64,000 nt of DNA from Aphrophora alni (lineage: Eukaryota; Arthropoda; Insecta; Hemiptera; Aphrophoridae): contig OY740768.1 in NCBI GenBank assembly GCA_963513935.1, positions 17,038,590 through 17,102,589 of the forward strand. Reading direction: 5' to 3'. Position numbers and translations under genes: made by a program. Below the pieces are notes generated by a model. That model was not told the DNA's origin, made no database searches, and saw nothing but the letters and a program-made list of their open reading frames with translations. This document shows positions 25,986-38,300 of this stretch, one piece after another. Every line of letters begins with the position of its first letter. Position 1 is the stretch's first letter.

Positions 25986-26775
25986 ATGAAACAACTCAAA
26001 TTGGGAGCTGGGTAAGTATCATGATGATATTTACCCAGCCACCATCATACATTGTAATTCGATCCTCTAAATGTAATGCTCTTAGGTCTTGTAAGAAATA
26101 ATAACATTTTATCAGTAGATCAAGGAATCCAGTAGGAATCATTATTGTCGGTACTTTTTCGACATCGGCTAAATACACAGGGCTTATTTAAAAAAATCTC
26201 GAATCATGTGAAAATGTCAGCCCTGGTAGATCTCAAAGCTACACATGAATGAAGGAGCCTCTACTTACTGGATTTATATCAACGACTCTGCTCTACTGGA
26301 TCTCATAACTATTCGAATATCATATTTTTTCGGGAATATCATATTTGACAATAACTTCACTATTTGTCCTTGGAGAGCAGTCAAGTTGGTACCATTACAT
26401 ACAGAATTGATATCTGCAAATTTTAATTTAGTGTGTAATAAGTTAAAAACACGAGATACGTAAAACTGTTTAAAATGGCTGCCATTTTGACAGTTTTAAT
26501 TAAATTTTTCTAAATTTCAATTGGGTTCTGTATGAGCACACTACTGTTCGGAGATCACGAGTGGTGTAGCGGAAGGATTGTTTCTACTATTAGCTGATGC
26601 AAGCTGTCACTCATACTAAACTATTTTAAAAACATGCATCTGAATGACAATGACAGTGCATGGGAGTAATTAGAGGACTGTTAAGAAGCTGTTTGGTATC
26701 TATCATCAAAATTTATTACTATATAAGCAAGAAAATATATAATTGACATACTTCTTCAATCTACTGAGAGATATA

Positions 26776-28105
26776 CTGTGTGTTCAAAAAGTCGCTCGTA
26801 ACGTATTGTTGGTCTTCTGTCTGGGTTATTCCCTTTTATATGGACTCGCCCAACATTCCTCTGTTTGGTTTATCTTAACCAAAGTCAGTAGTCACTGGTG
26901 TGTTATTACATATTGGCATGAATGTTTTATGTTAGTTCCTTTGTTTGTTTTGTCATTGTTAAAATGCTGACCATTGAAGAACATGTTTTTTTAGTCGAAC
27001 AAATGTTTAAAACTGGTGATAAAAACACAAATTCAGTTCGTCAAACATTTAATTTAGTTTTCCCGGAGACAAGAATCCCACATCATGATACTGTGAGAGT
27101 TTTTATTGATAAATTTTGAAGCACGAGTTCCGTGGCAAAAGTGATCGTCCTAGTGTTTTGTCTGTGGATAAACTACTCAATATTTCCGATAAGATATTCT
27201 TAAGTCTGAACAAGTCAATAAGATAACTAGTGCAGGAAACTGATGTTAGTGTTGAAACAGTGCACACAGCTGTAAGGGGAAAATTAGAACTTTTCCCATA
27301 CAAAATGACAGTCATGTAAGCATTAAAACCTACTGATCATGGCAAGTAAGAATGCAGTATTTGAATGGTTCAATAATTTCATTAAAGAAAATAGAATCAA
27401 TGTTCTTAATGAAATGGTTTTTCACCGATAAGGCGTGGTTCCAATTATCCGGGTACATGATGTCGCAAAATTGTAGTCTGTGGAGTGTTAAAAATCCATT
27501 GTGTATTCATGAGGAACCTCTTCATTCTGTGAAAATTGGAGTTTCGATTGCAATTTCTAGACGTTTAATTGTGGGTCCCACATTTTTCAATGAAACAATA
27601 AACGCACAAGGATACTGCACTGAAATTGTATATCCATTCATAGGCGAACTTGAGAAGTGAAATATAGAACTGTTATTTTCAACAAGATGGTATAACTGCG
27701 CATACACCTCACGTTTCGATGACACTGCTTGCAGATGTTTCAGGTTATCGCATAATTTCACAGGGACTCTGGCCTCCATGATCGCCTGACCTATCACCAA
27801 CTGACTTTTTCTTCTGGGGGTGCAGCGAAAGTAACTGTCTATAAAAACTGTCCAAAATCCATCGATGAATTAAAAATTTCAATAACCACTTTCACTGCTT
27901 TTGTTACAGAGTAAATGTTACACAATGTGTGTTTGGAAACATGACTAGACTAATAATTGAGTTCTGTATTCAACAATAGGGAAAGCACTTTCAACATTTA
28001 ATGTAAAGGTATATGTTTTTGTAAGTATTAAAATGACTATTTAATAAATTAATAACTTTTATTTCATTCTATATTTCACTGCAGAGTGATTTTTCGAACA
28101 CACTG
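26776..28105 (+). mobile_element. Tc1/mariner-superfamily element, 1.33 kb
   Basis: TIRs ctgtgtgttcaaaaagtcgc and (inverted) cagtgtgttcgaaaaatcac are each flanked by TA (26774-26775 and 28106-28107). Contains a broken transposase in + orientation. Inserted inside the 26550-28972 element. Confidence 0.8.
26964..27930 (+). pseudogene. Tc1/mariner-superfamily transposase pseudogene
   Basis: Starts MLTIEEHVFLVEQMFKTGDK with a helix-turn-helix region (SVRQTFNLVFPETRIPHHDT). After a TGA at 27118-27120 the frame shifts several times. Downstream pieces include WFFTDKAWFQLSGYM (first catalytic Asp region), SVKIGVSIAISRRLIVGPTF, a degenerate QQDG-like segment near 27684, and a PPxSPDL-like segment near 27785. 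Several stops and shifts make it non-functional. The family is clear; the exact clade is not. Confidence 0.75.
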
Positions 28106-28149
28106 TATAAAACTAAATATAATTTTTCCTGACTCTATTTTTAAAAGTT

Positions 28150-28660
28150 AAGTGAATCCATTTGACCATGAAAGTCATCTGTAGCTTTTCCTGCTTTGAA
28201 TCAAAAAGGGCCGTTCACAAACCCAGTTTCTACACCTGAATGAACAACTATTAGTCTGTTTGTTCACATGTATTGGTTAAAACTCCATTAACATCTGGTC
28301 TTTGCCATCACATTTTGAAGGTCAATCCAGGTTTCATCCATATACACTATATTATGGCCTTCTTCTCGATATTTTTGAATAGACCTTAGATCTTTGCAGA
28401 GTCAGTTAACAATATCAGATCGGTCAATTAAGACCTTTCAGCTTGATATAGATTTTTTTCCCACTTGAATGCCAAGTCTGTAAATGTCTGATTGTATGTA
28501 CTCTCCATGAAATTTCCCCCCCCCCCCCAAATAGCAGTCAGTTGGACAAGTTGGAACTTGTTTTTCACAATATAAAAATGTTGAATAGTGTCTCGGATAA
28601 CCCTTGTGTCAAATGAATCAACATTAACGTTTCTTTTGTCAGGCCTACTTCTCAATTACT
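28150..28660 (-). pseudogene. Decayed transposase of the outer element
   Basis: On the - strand the fragments IVYMDETWIDLQNVMAKTR and LIVVHSGVETGFVNGPF resemble the DDE core (first catalytic Asp in MDETW) of a widespread arthropod transposase. Upstream (in gene order) FDTRVIRDTIQHFYIV fits an N-terminal region. Frameshifts, stops and a poly-G/C insertion at 28518-28528 break it. Confidence 0.55.
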
Positions 28661-29267
28661 CGACGACAAATCTCTCTTCCTTCACTGTGAATAGTTTTAT
28701 TACTTTTTCTATCCAAATCATTAAAATTTACAAATAAAAAGTTAATTAAAAAATACTCCCATAAACTTAGAAAAACTTGACTTATTTACACACAAACACC
28801 AAGAACATAGGATGTTAATCATATCCAAGTGCTGCGAGACTGATCTTTTCAGTGCATGTGCACAGAGAGTAATGTTTTAGCCTTAGCTAATAACTTTGTT
28901 TCCCTGGCAACAATGACACAAGACCGCTACTCTTCCTCACCCTGTTGGCCACTCACTACACCACTCGTCACCTCATAGTATAGTCCCTATACCAAAATTT
29001 ATATTCCTGTCTTAACTTATGTGGGTGGCCACTATCGTGCTTGAATACAGACGATAAAGACGTCAGAATATTGAAAATCACTTTTTCAGTTACCTGAAGT
29101 CATGAAACGTGTTTAGTCAATCATTTTTGCAATTACCAAATTTACCCTATACTTCATATACTGGAAAAGTAAAATCTTGCTAAGTGGAATGGTGAAATAC
29201 TTTTATACTGAATCGACTTAACAGTAGTCCAATTCTCACCCTTTCTAACATTTAAAAACTTTTAAAT

Positions 29268-29430
29268 GGTGAGCTACATGGCTTAATTGGCAAAACATGC
29301 ACAACTTGCCAGAATTCATCCTAGTAAACCATCAAAGGTCATGCAGGTTAAAGCCTGCTTGATTCTATTAATCTAATCCCTTGTCTTTCTTCTTGTTTTG
29401 GGAAGAAAACCTAACTAAACTTAACCTAAT
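29268..29430 (+). repeat. tRNA-derived SINE
   Basis: An RNA polymerase III A box (tggcttaattgg, 29279-29290) and a B box-like ggttaaagcct (29346-29356) lie 67 bases apart start to start, in a tRNA-like head, followed by a non-tRNA body and an aacctaactaaacttaacct tail. Not a functional tRNA: the acceptor stem does not close. Confidence 0.6.
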
Positions 29431-29969
29431 CCTTCAACGTATCAAGTAAAAAACCACTATCTTTAGTCTAATGAGTATAGTAAAGACAAAACACAATAAA
29501 AGGACAGTTTTAATAATTATGTATCTTTAATATTAACATGGACAGTGCTATATTTTTTGTCGCTAGATTTTTTATTATCTTCAAAAAATATTCATTAAGA
29601 AATGTCAGTCAATCCTGAAATGATTCAACACATTTACAATTTATTACTACTAGGAATAAAACCTAATGAACCAAATTATACATCACAAACGTTTTAATAC
29701 TGTATAAAAGAAATACAGAAAAAACATATAATTTTGATTATGTTTGCATAAATAATTTGCAAGTAAATATTTTAACTTGTCATGAATATCAACCCTTATG
29801 TTTGCAATTTGTTCTCATATGTTCCTTTTAATCAGCTGACCAGCAGCAAATATCTGAAACAAAATTCTGAGTTGTGAATGCAACCACTTTGTAGTTATAA
29901 ATGACAAAGCAGTAACAAAGTATATTTTAGAGTAAATAATTTATATAACTTCCTAAAAAAAATACAAGA

Positions 29970-30510
29970 TGAAGAGTAGCATCATACATTGTAATACAAG
30001 CAGATTCTCTAAATGTATTGCTCAAAAATGGTTTTTTGAGTTGTAGGAAATTAAAAATTCTACTATTAGATCAAGGGGACTTATTCATTAAAGTAAGTTT
30101 GTGTAAAACATGTGTTAGATGAATTTTCTGAAACTAGCATCACTACTTTCTTGATGTTGGCTCATAGATGTATATATATTAAAAAGTTTCCAATCGCTCC
30201 GCATGTTTCAATTTCTCAACACTCTTGAAAAACATAAGAAATGGAAAAAAAACTGTTTAAAAACACTGCTATTTTTATGTTTTCAATTAGATTTTTAAAA
30301 TTTTAATAGGGTTCTATATAAGCACCATATAGTCCCCTCTACCAAATTTCATATTACCATCTTAATTTTTTGTGGGGGCTATCATGCCTTATGTATAGAC
30401 GACACGTCGAAAATCAATTTTGTTTAGCTAAAACCATGAAACATGAAGATCAACCAAAATATAGAGTTACTAAACTTGCCCTATACTTCGTACTGTAAAT
30501 AAAAGGATAA
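29970..30510 (+). repeat. Family-A interspersed repeat, copy 4 (uninterrupted)
   Basis: Best intact example: catcatacattgtaatacaa, aatgtattgctc, ttcttgatgttggctc, taatagggttctatataagc, cctctaccaaatttcatatt, gggggctatcatgcc, catgaaacatgaagatcaac, then acttgccctatacttc. Non-coding; no TIR or poly(A) tail was noted. Confidence 0.6.
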
Positions 30511-30519
30511 ACTCAATAT

Positions 30520-31340
30520 CTAACATTATTTAATTAAAACTACTTACATGTTTCAATTTTTAACTATGACAGTTTCATCATTTACACATAGTCCATAAGT
30601 AAATAGCAAATAGCCAAAAAGCTGTTTTTCATACAGTTAAGATCCCAACTTCAAACTGACTATGGAACAATACATTTTTTAAGTTTGTCCTTGTAAAATG
30701 ACAGGTACAAATTTTGACTTTTGACAATCATACAGTAGATTTGTACTATAAGCCTCAAAACAAAATTAGACCTACTATAAATGTACTTAAATGGTAACTA
30801 AGACATAAACTCAGATGTAAATATTAAGTCAGAGAAGCATTTTATTAATTCCTTTTTCTGAATCACATTTTGTTAAAAAATAAGCTCTTGTGGTGGTAAC
30901 AATAATACAGTGGTAAATAATTATACAGCATGGCGAATAAACTAAATGCAGTTCGTATTTTTCTCTTTCTTGTGAGTACAGTGAAGAAGAATGATTGTGG
31001 TCAGAGTAGAGTTCAGAATTTATGCATGCTCTCCTTAAAGTAGAGAGTGTGCAATGTATTGGTTTCCAGTAATCTGATGGAAGTACAGAGATGATTAATC
31101 TAGACAATTTATGTTTTCATTTACCACACCCATCCAGAAAGGTCTTAACCTCCATAATGCTAGTTGTTTGATTGTTTTACCTGTCCCTCTTCATTATTTA
31201 CTTTGTAGCTTCAAGCCACAGTGGACATTAATTTACTCCAATTCCAATCTGAATCACATACTCTCTTTTTCTCTAGCAGGACTGCTTGTAGTGTACAAGT
31301 ACAGGAAAACTATCAATATATCAGACCCACCACATACACA
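30520..31340. other. Unassigned intergenic sequence
   Basis: The frames at 30829-31107 (-) and 31111-31347 (+) have no recognisable features. Confidence 0.4.
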
Positions 31341-31349
31341 TGCATAGGG

Positions 31350-31835
31350 GCTTTACTATAGTGAGTATTGGCTTGGCAAACCTGAGTACCTCAGCTGGAT
31401 TTACACCTTTTTTCATGTCTTGACTTATTTCCTTTTATCTCCTATTGGAGCATAGGGCGTCCAGAAGAGCTCTCCATCTGTCCCTGTCTCCAGCAAGTAC
31501 CTTCACTTCTTCCCAAGTCTTGTTAACCTCTTTTGCTTCTTTAATAATGGTCCTCTTCCAGGTTTCTCGGGGTCGACCTCTTCTTCTGACACCTTGCGGG
31601 TTCCAATCTAGGGCCTCTTTCTCAATGGTTCCGTCTGGCTTCCTCAGTGTATGTCCTAACCACCTCCACTTTTTCTCTCGAATCTGCAGTTTGACCCGAA
31701 TTTGACCTGTTTCTTTTTTCATGTAGTCTAAGTTATATCCCTCTTTTTATCAATCCTATCAGATCTCCTTGACCAAATCTTGTTCTCTTCTGACCCTGAT
31801 GCTATTAAGAGTATTAGAGGGCTAAGATTATAGGA
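31350..31835. repeat. Family-B repeat interrupted by an RTE-like fragment
   Basis: Pieces 31359-31435 (ggcttggcaaacctgagtac, then gctggatttacacc) and 31745-31820 (cctatcagatctccttgacc, ctgaccctgat) match one continuous repeat elsewhere (32450-32640, 43950-44140, 53420-53580). The LINE fragment sits between them with a shared ttttatc/cctat motif. Confidence 0.55.
31435..31722 (-). pseudogene. Non-LTR (RTE-like) reverse transcriptase C-terminal fragment
   Basis: The 95-codon frame contains KKWRWLGHTLRKPDGTIEKE, GVRRRGRPRETWKRTI and DRDRWRALLDALCSNRR. These are the characteristic C-terminal block (WxWxGHxLR, GRPxxTW, DRxxWRxLxxALC) of RTE-type ORFs. Upstream RT and endonuclease domains are absent, as in typical 5'-truncated insertions. 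The tail frame is intact, suggesting a fairly young insertion. Confidence 0.85.
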
Positions 31836-32217
31836 TAATTCAGAGGTTTTCTCCTTTAAGGATCAATAAAAAAACTAAAATACAGTATGTACAAAACATA
31901 TGCAACAATTTAATTATGGCTCGAAGATATTTTTGCTTTGGTACTGGGTGGGGTTTTTTAAGAATCAAAAACTGTTTGGAGTAAACCCCTAGGAAGCCAC
32001 ACGAGACTTTTAGATAATAACTGGATTCAATTAATTTATAGTAAAAAGCTGAATCTAAAATAACACATAACTTCACTTTTCTTAATAAATCAAAAATTTA
32101 AAGCCGTGGAAATAAAATTACTGTCATAAATTTTAGTAAATGTCTAATAAATTCAAATCACAAATTAGATAGAGATACGCAAATATTACTCACCTCCATC
32201 TATTGGACATATTCACC

Positions 32218-32337
32218 TCAGCCTATTGGTTCCGTTTCCTTGTAAAGCCACTCGTAGGCTTCATGGTGACCTAGTTTTTTCAATAAAGGGCCAACTTTTT
32301 CTCGGCATAAACTGTGGTACTCGTTCAGGTTAGAGAT
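32218..32337 (-). CDS. ApepP: ApepP last coding exon
   Basis: Forty codons from [19 protein letters not shown] to [14 protein letters not shown] and TGA (stop at 32218-32220). The ending corresponds to the family C-terminus. Acceptor gttgtag. Confidence 0.92.
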   Translation of the reverse strand: MSNLNEYHSLCREKVGPLLKKLGHHEAYEWLYKETEPIG

Positions 32338-35300
32338 CTACAACAATAATGAATGGACAATTATGGAATATCCCAGTTTATATTTAACTATATAAATAGG
32401 GTTTTGTTGATATAGATTTTTGAAGTCAAAATGAATTCCTATCAACTCCTCAGTAGCTCACTTAGAGTGAGTATAGTTGTAGTACAACTGTAGTAGTCCC
32501 AAAGTACCCCAAGATGGATCTACACCTTTCTTCATCTATTCTTGAGTTAGATCCCCCCTCCCTTTTATCTTTCCTATTAAGTCTCGTTAGACCAAATCTA
32601 ATTCTATTCCAATCCTGACTCAATTAGGGTCTTTCACTTTCAAACAAACAAATGAAAACTTTAATAAAAATTAGAACATAAAAATAAAGTAACAATTTAT
32701 TTTATCAAATTATTCAATTTAGGAAACTACATTTTTTAAATATATTTTTTGAAAATTACTAAAAGTATTGAGGAAAATGAAATCATTATAATAACAAGTA
32801 TATTTTTTAAACCGAATAAAAAAAAAGTTTTGTTAAATATATGATTTAGTTGACATTATTTAGATAGGAGAATTTAGATAGTAGAAGGAGAGTTTGCAGG
32901 GATTTGTTAGTGTTAATATATAGAAGCGTACTGAAAACTAATAAAATTGTGCTATAGTGTAGTTTCAAAGGACCTAAACAAAATATTTTATTTTTGAAAA
33001 AACTGGTTTGTGAGTTATCAGTAAAACCGCTGTGGAGGGTTGGCAACTTATTGGTGTTTGCTGAACTCTCTGAGATGCAGCAACAATCCACCGGAAGTGT
33101 GAGAGATACTATTTCTCCCAAGCCAAGACAGAACAACACATACCTAGGGCTGCAGGGCTAAGAAGAAACTTAGCTTTTAAATATGCAGACTCTGGATAGC
33201 AGGCTACCTTCAGTTTCAATTAGCCATACCTATGCATCCAGGGCTCTGCATGAGTGGACTCTTTACTTCCCTAGCTACTTGTGGGATTTAATGTATAGCA
33301 ATAAACCCTTAAACAAAGCTGACTTTGGGGAAAGGCAACCCGGGGAGTGACAACAAAATGGAAGTGGAGGAAACTGAGTTTCCTAACCTACCCTAACCCT
33401 GTGGAATCCACTTCCCAATTTTTGTAACAACACATAGAGACTCTTGGAAAACTGACCAAACTTGTGAATATCTCTACTCCAAAGAAAGATGAGGGTACCT
33501 TCATCACAATAAGGTGTCAACCGCTGTCTTACGAAGGCACTTTGAGCAGGAATGAGCCGATTTTTCCTCAATTCAAGTACCATGGATGACTGGTGACAGG
33601 ATCCCAGGACTGTCTTTAGTTGGTAGTAAGTTAGTTTATATCAGAACTACTAACAGTCCTAGAACCTGAATACATAGTTGTTAGGAATAATATTGAAATA
33701 GTTGTTTTATCTTTTTTATGTTCCAGGGACATTACAGTAGTTAGTACTGGGTCAGTAGTAGGTATGTGTAAGCGCAAAAAGAAGGAAGCTGTTTCTCACT
33801 TACTAGACGTTTCAACTGATCTAGCATCTAATCTTTATATTTTCAATAAATAAAATACACCTACCTTTGTTACTATGGCTAGAAATGAAATTTTGGATCT
33901 TACACTCAGACCTAATGGTATATACATCTCTTTAAGTAAGTGGTAAGTGTCAGGTGAGCCGTCTATGTCAGATCATAGCCACATTGTCATTAAATTCTAG
34001 GCAGAAAATATATCAGTTGATACTTTTCATAATCCTAGAAACACTTGATGAAGGTCATATGGTGATAGTCTCAAAACTAACCATCAGATTTTCAGTAGAT
34101 CGATTGGTAACTCAGATGAATTAATGAATTAAAGTTGGCCAAGTAGGTTGATGGATGCCATGGTGGGCTCATTTCATGAAAATTGTCCTCTTACAAAGAG
34201 GATGAATGGGGGCCAAGCTAAATGGTGGTCTTAATCACTTTCAGAAGACAAGTTAGGCAGCTGTTTAATATACCTAAACGTTACAGTAGATGGGAGAATT
34301 ATAAGCAGTCCCTCACTGAGTAAAACATCGCATTAAAAAGGGCAAGGCAAGAGTATTGGAGGAAGTTCTGCAAAGAGATAGATTGCACTTCTCAAGGAGC
34401 ACAACTTCATAGGAGTCTTCCCTCTGATTCTCTTAATCCAATGGGGGGGGGGAGTTTTATAGGCCCAAACAGAGAGTATACAGAGACTGATAAATGGTTG
34501 AAGTTTTACTCAGAGGACACTTTCCTGACTCATTAGTCAGGAATGTAGATCGAGAGCAAGGGTCAGATATCCCTTGTAGGGTTCCAATTATGGTGGTATA
34601 TTGCAAACTAGATAGTAAATATCAACAAAATTAGATACACACTAAGTCTTTTAATCCATTAAAATCACCAGCCCCAGATGAGATTTTTCAGGGCCTACTA
34701 CAGAAAGGAGTGGAACATGTTGCCCATATTCTGTGTAGCTTGTTCTGTGCTAGTAGAGCCACGAAGCAAGTTCTTAAACCGTGGAAGGCAGACAGAGTAG
34801 ATTTTATTCATAAGCCAGGACATGAATCATATGCTGAGGACAAGGCTTATAAACCATCATTCTAAAGGCGCTGGAGAAACTGGTAAAGAAACATGTACAC
34901 AAGGCTATGATCCCATTGCATGTAAGTCAACACGCTTACCAGTCAGGCAGAGGGTATGAAAGTGTACTAAACAGTCTAGTACAAAGACTGGTAAAGACTT
35001 TTGCTAATAGGAAATATGCTGTTGGTGTCTTTCTTGACATTGAGGGAGCTTTTGACAATGCCCCCCCATGATTCGATGGTTCGCACCCTACCATGACACG
35101 GGGTTAACAGGACTGTGTGTGAGTGGATGTTAACATGTTAATTAGAAGGACAGCTGTAGCTAAAGTCATGGGAAGAGCTGGAAGTTGAGTTTACCAGGGA
35201 CTGTCCACAGGGTGGAGTTCTATATGCCCCTTTCTGGGGCATACCAGAATTACCAGAATTGTCGAGCACCGGATCCTGCAGATAGGTACTGATAAATATA

Positions 35301-38300
35301 TAGGCCTTTTTGAAATTCATTAAAATCAAACTGACCTATGAGGAGAATGGTGTATTAGGTAATTCAAGGGACCTGGTGTGGTACACCGATAGTTCCAAAA
35401 CTAAGGAAGGCACTGGTGATTAAGTATATAGTCTGAGACTGAGATTGAAGCATTCCTTTCCCTTGGAACAGTATGGCACAGTTTTACAATTTGAGGTAAT
35501 AGCCATCAATAATTATGTTCAGGAGAACATAAAGCGGGGTTTTAAGAAAACCTGTATTCATATCTATACTGACAGTCTAGCACCACTCAAAGCACTTGCA
35601 GGCAGAAATATAAAATTCAGTTTGGTCTGGGAATGACAAGAGAACCTCAATGCTCTGACTCTGGAAAACCGAGTAACTTTGCAATGGGTACGGGGCATAA
35701 AGGAGTTCAGGGAAATGAGGAGGCAGAAACACTGGCTAAACGAGGCTTTGCATTAGAGTTCATAGGACCTGAGCTGGCACTAGCGATACCTATATGTCTG
35801 GGCAAGATGGCCATAAATAGGTGGGTTCAGAGAAACCACCAGCCAAGATGGGATAGCCTAAGAGGGTACTCCATAGCAAAATACTACTAATAAAAGTCTC
35901 GTTAAGCAGACCTGGTTGGATAGTACTGACCTTGGGTAGGGAGCAACTCAGACAAATAACAGGATTTATTATGAGACACCGTGATCTGAGAATGCACTTG
36001 AACAGTATAGGAGCATACCATGGTGAAACTGTGTGTAGACTGTGCAGGATAGATGAAAAGATCGTAGGCTACATAATCTTCTATTGTGAGGCTCTTGCAA
36101 ATAAGAGGTATAGAGTTTTTGGCTTTTAAACTCCTGATGAACTCTCATTGGATAAACTAGTGAGTGCATTACTAAAACTCGTAAAGGAGACTAATCTACT
36201 GGGCTAGAAATAAAAGACTTAGCTCCACAATAGGCCAAAGGTCGCTGTGCCTGGGAGTGGTTTAACTTCTTAATCACTCTTTTTAATCTAATCTATCTAT
36301 CAGTAAAAAACAAAAATATAGCCTTCTAAAATACATAAATTCAAATACGATGAATTTCATATCAAATTTTAGTGAATGGTGAAGATTAACAACCCAAACT
36401 CTTATGAAAATTCTCAACCAAAAAAATAATACGGTTCAGAAATAATTGGCAAAAAAATTAAAATGAACTCTTTACTGACAACTACAGAATGGACATTTGT
36501 ATGATGGGTAAGGGGAAAAATTTGTGCAAATTGTTTGCATAATTTATTTTACTTTTTTGAATATGAAGAACATATATTCAAAAATAAAACTATCAAAAAA
36601 AAATTAGTATAAACTGTATGAAAAAGTTTTTACTTTTTTTTTAATAGCCTCCGTAGCGATCGTGCATACAAGTAAGTTGTATCTATTACATGTTACACCA
36701 GTCCTTATTACAATACACGTAATTAACTTCACACTTTTGAATGTACACCAGATCTTTGTCTGCGTCATCATAACATCACCATCCGAATCGTGGTTTGATT
36801 CAACAGTTTACTCTGTGTGTAAGGTAGTCACATTAAACCAACCCCCCTCCCACAACATTATACTGTACTTGTCAGTCATTTGGGCTTTTGAAACTTTAAA
36901 TCCTCCGATTTTTTTACACATTTGGTCTTATAGATCTGAAATAATTGTGTAAAATTTTTCAAAATTTTGAATATCATCTACAAACTGTAAAAAGTAGAGA
37001 AATAAGATGCTAGTATTTTGCTCTACAAAAGTTACATCTAATAATCTATTTGTACTAAAATATAATTTTATATTAAAATACACTTATACAATATCGAAAC
37101 ATTAACAAATAATTAAATGCCGCTCTTTAATCAAATATTATTCAATTTTAAAATATATTAATAAAAATTTATTTTTTATTTGATGGAACTTGTGTGTTCC
37201 TCTATATTATTTTTTTTATAAGGAATAAACTTTTTTAACTGAAAACGTATAAAATTATATTTTGTGAATATGAGAGGTTTATGAAAATAATTATAAAAAC
37301 AACTTACATACCTCTTTTTCAGTCAGCATATGGGGTACCAGCATTTTCGTTTGTATAGGAACAAGAGTTATAGTATCAAATGTCAGAAAAACTATATTCT
37401 TATAATTGTAAGGTGTTGTAGCATTCACTATTCTGACAATGTTTTCTAGCCTTATGCCAAACTTCCCATCTTCATAGTAACCAGGTTCTGTTATAAAATC
37501 AAAACAATCAGTTAATTACAACTTGATACTAAATACAATTTTACTTGTACATTGTGGAAGACTTAAAACTGGAATGCTGAAAAAGTTCATCCTAGGCACT
37601 ACTGACACCAATACATTGGCTTTCATGAATGAGATAAAGAAATAAAAATGCAAATAAATCTGTAATAGGTACCTATTTATATTCTTTAAATTTTACACAT
37701 TAATTTTTTTTTAAATATGTTGGAAGTGACCATCTTCCATGGCAATGGATTTTTGTATTCAAGCTAAGAAACAACAAAATTTAAATTGTACAACGGTTTC
37801 GATAACACTTTCAATATTTTAATTTAATTCATCAAAAGTGTGGAAATTTGTTTCATAAATTTCAAAAAAATGCTAGAGATATATAAATTAAGGAAATGTG
37901 AAAGCAAAAGAAACATGAGACAATGTTGTGAGAGATTTGTGATAAGTAGTCCAATGATGTTGAAAGATGCTGTTCTCACTCTCATTAGTCAACCAAATTT
38001 TGAACTCTTTGAAAATTCTAAAGTACTGTCTTTGACAGCTTTATTTTTTGTAAAAAAAATAAAAAAATGGCCCCATGATAAGACTGGTTGAAACGGCACA
38101 TCAACTACAAATTTTTACATCATGAAATGATTTATTAAGTAACGTGTGTGGGGTTTTTTGTGGACCAACACATGGTGTTTTGCAAATTGATAAAATCATA
38201 AAGATGGAAAGACACTTATATAATACAGTAATAAGTGTATCTCATCTTCTGCGATTTAATTGATAGTTATAGAAAAACATTTCGGTTTGTTTGCTTCCTT

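Larger units (their letters stand above)
26550..28972. mobile_element. About 2.4-kb TIR transposon, interrupted by a mariner-like element
   Basis: Termini cacgagtggtgtagcg (left) and, inverted, gacgagtggtgtagtg (right) form an imperfect TIR. On the - strand 28150-28660 is a decayed transposase. The left half is separated from the rest by the 26776-28105 element. Boundaries are approximate to about 10 bases. Confidence 0.6.
25986..29200 (+). repeat. Family-A repeat copy 3, split by a nested transposon pair
   Basis: The left part (about 25986-26546) ends ttgggttctgtatgagcaca; the right part resumes at about 28976 with tatagtccctataccaaaat and runs to about 29175. The uninterrupted copy at 29970-30510 has the two pieces joined. 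The intervening 2.4 kb is therefore an insertion. Confidence 0.65.

Noticed and set aside
29268..29360. Possible functional tRNA gene
   Set aside because: A and B boxes are present but the arms do not fold into a full cloverleaf; SINE head preferred.
37840..38091. 83-codon + strand frame
   Set aside because: No recognisable domain; within an ApepP intron and low in complexity.
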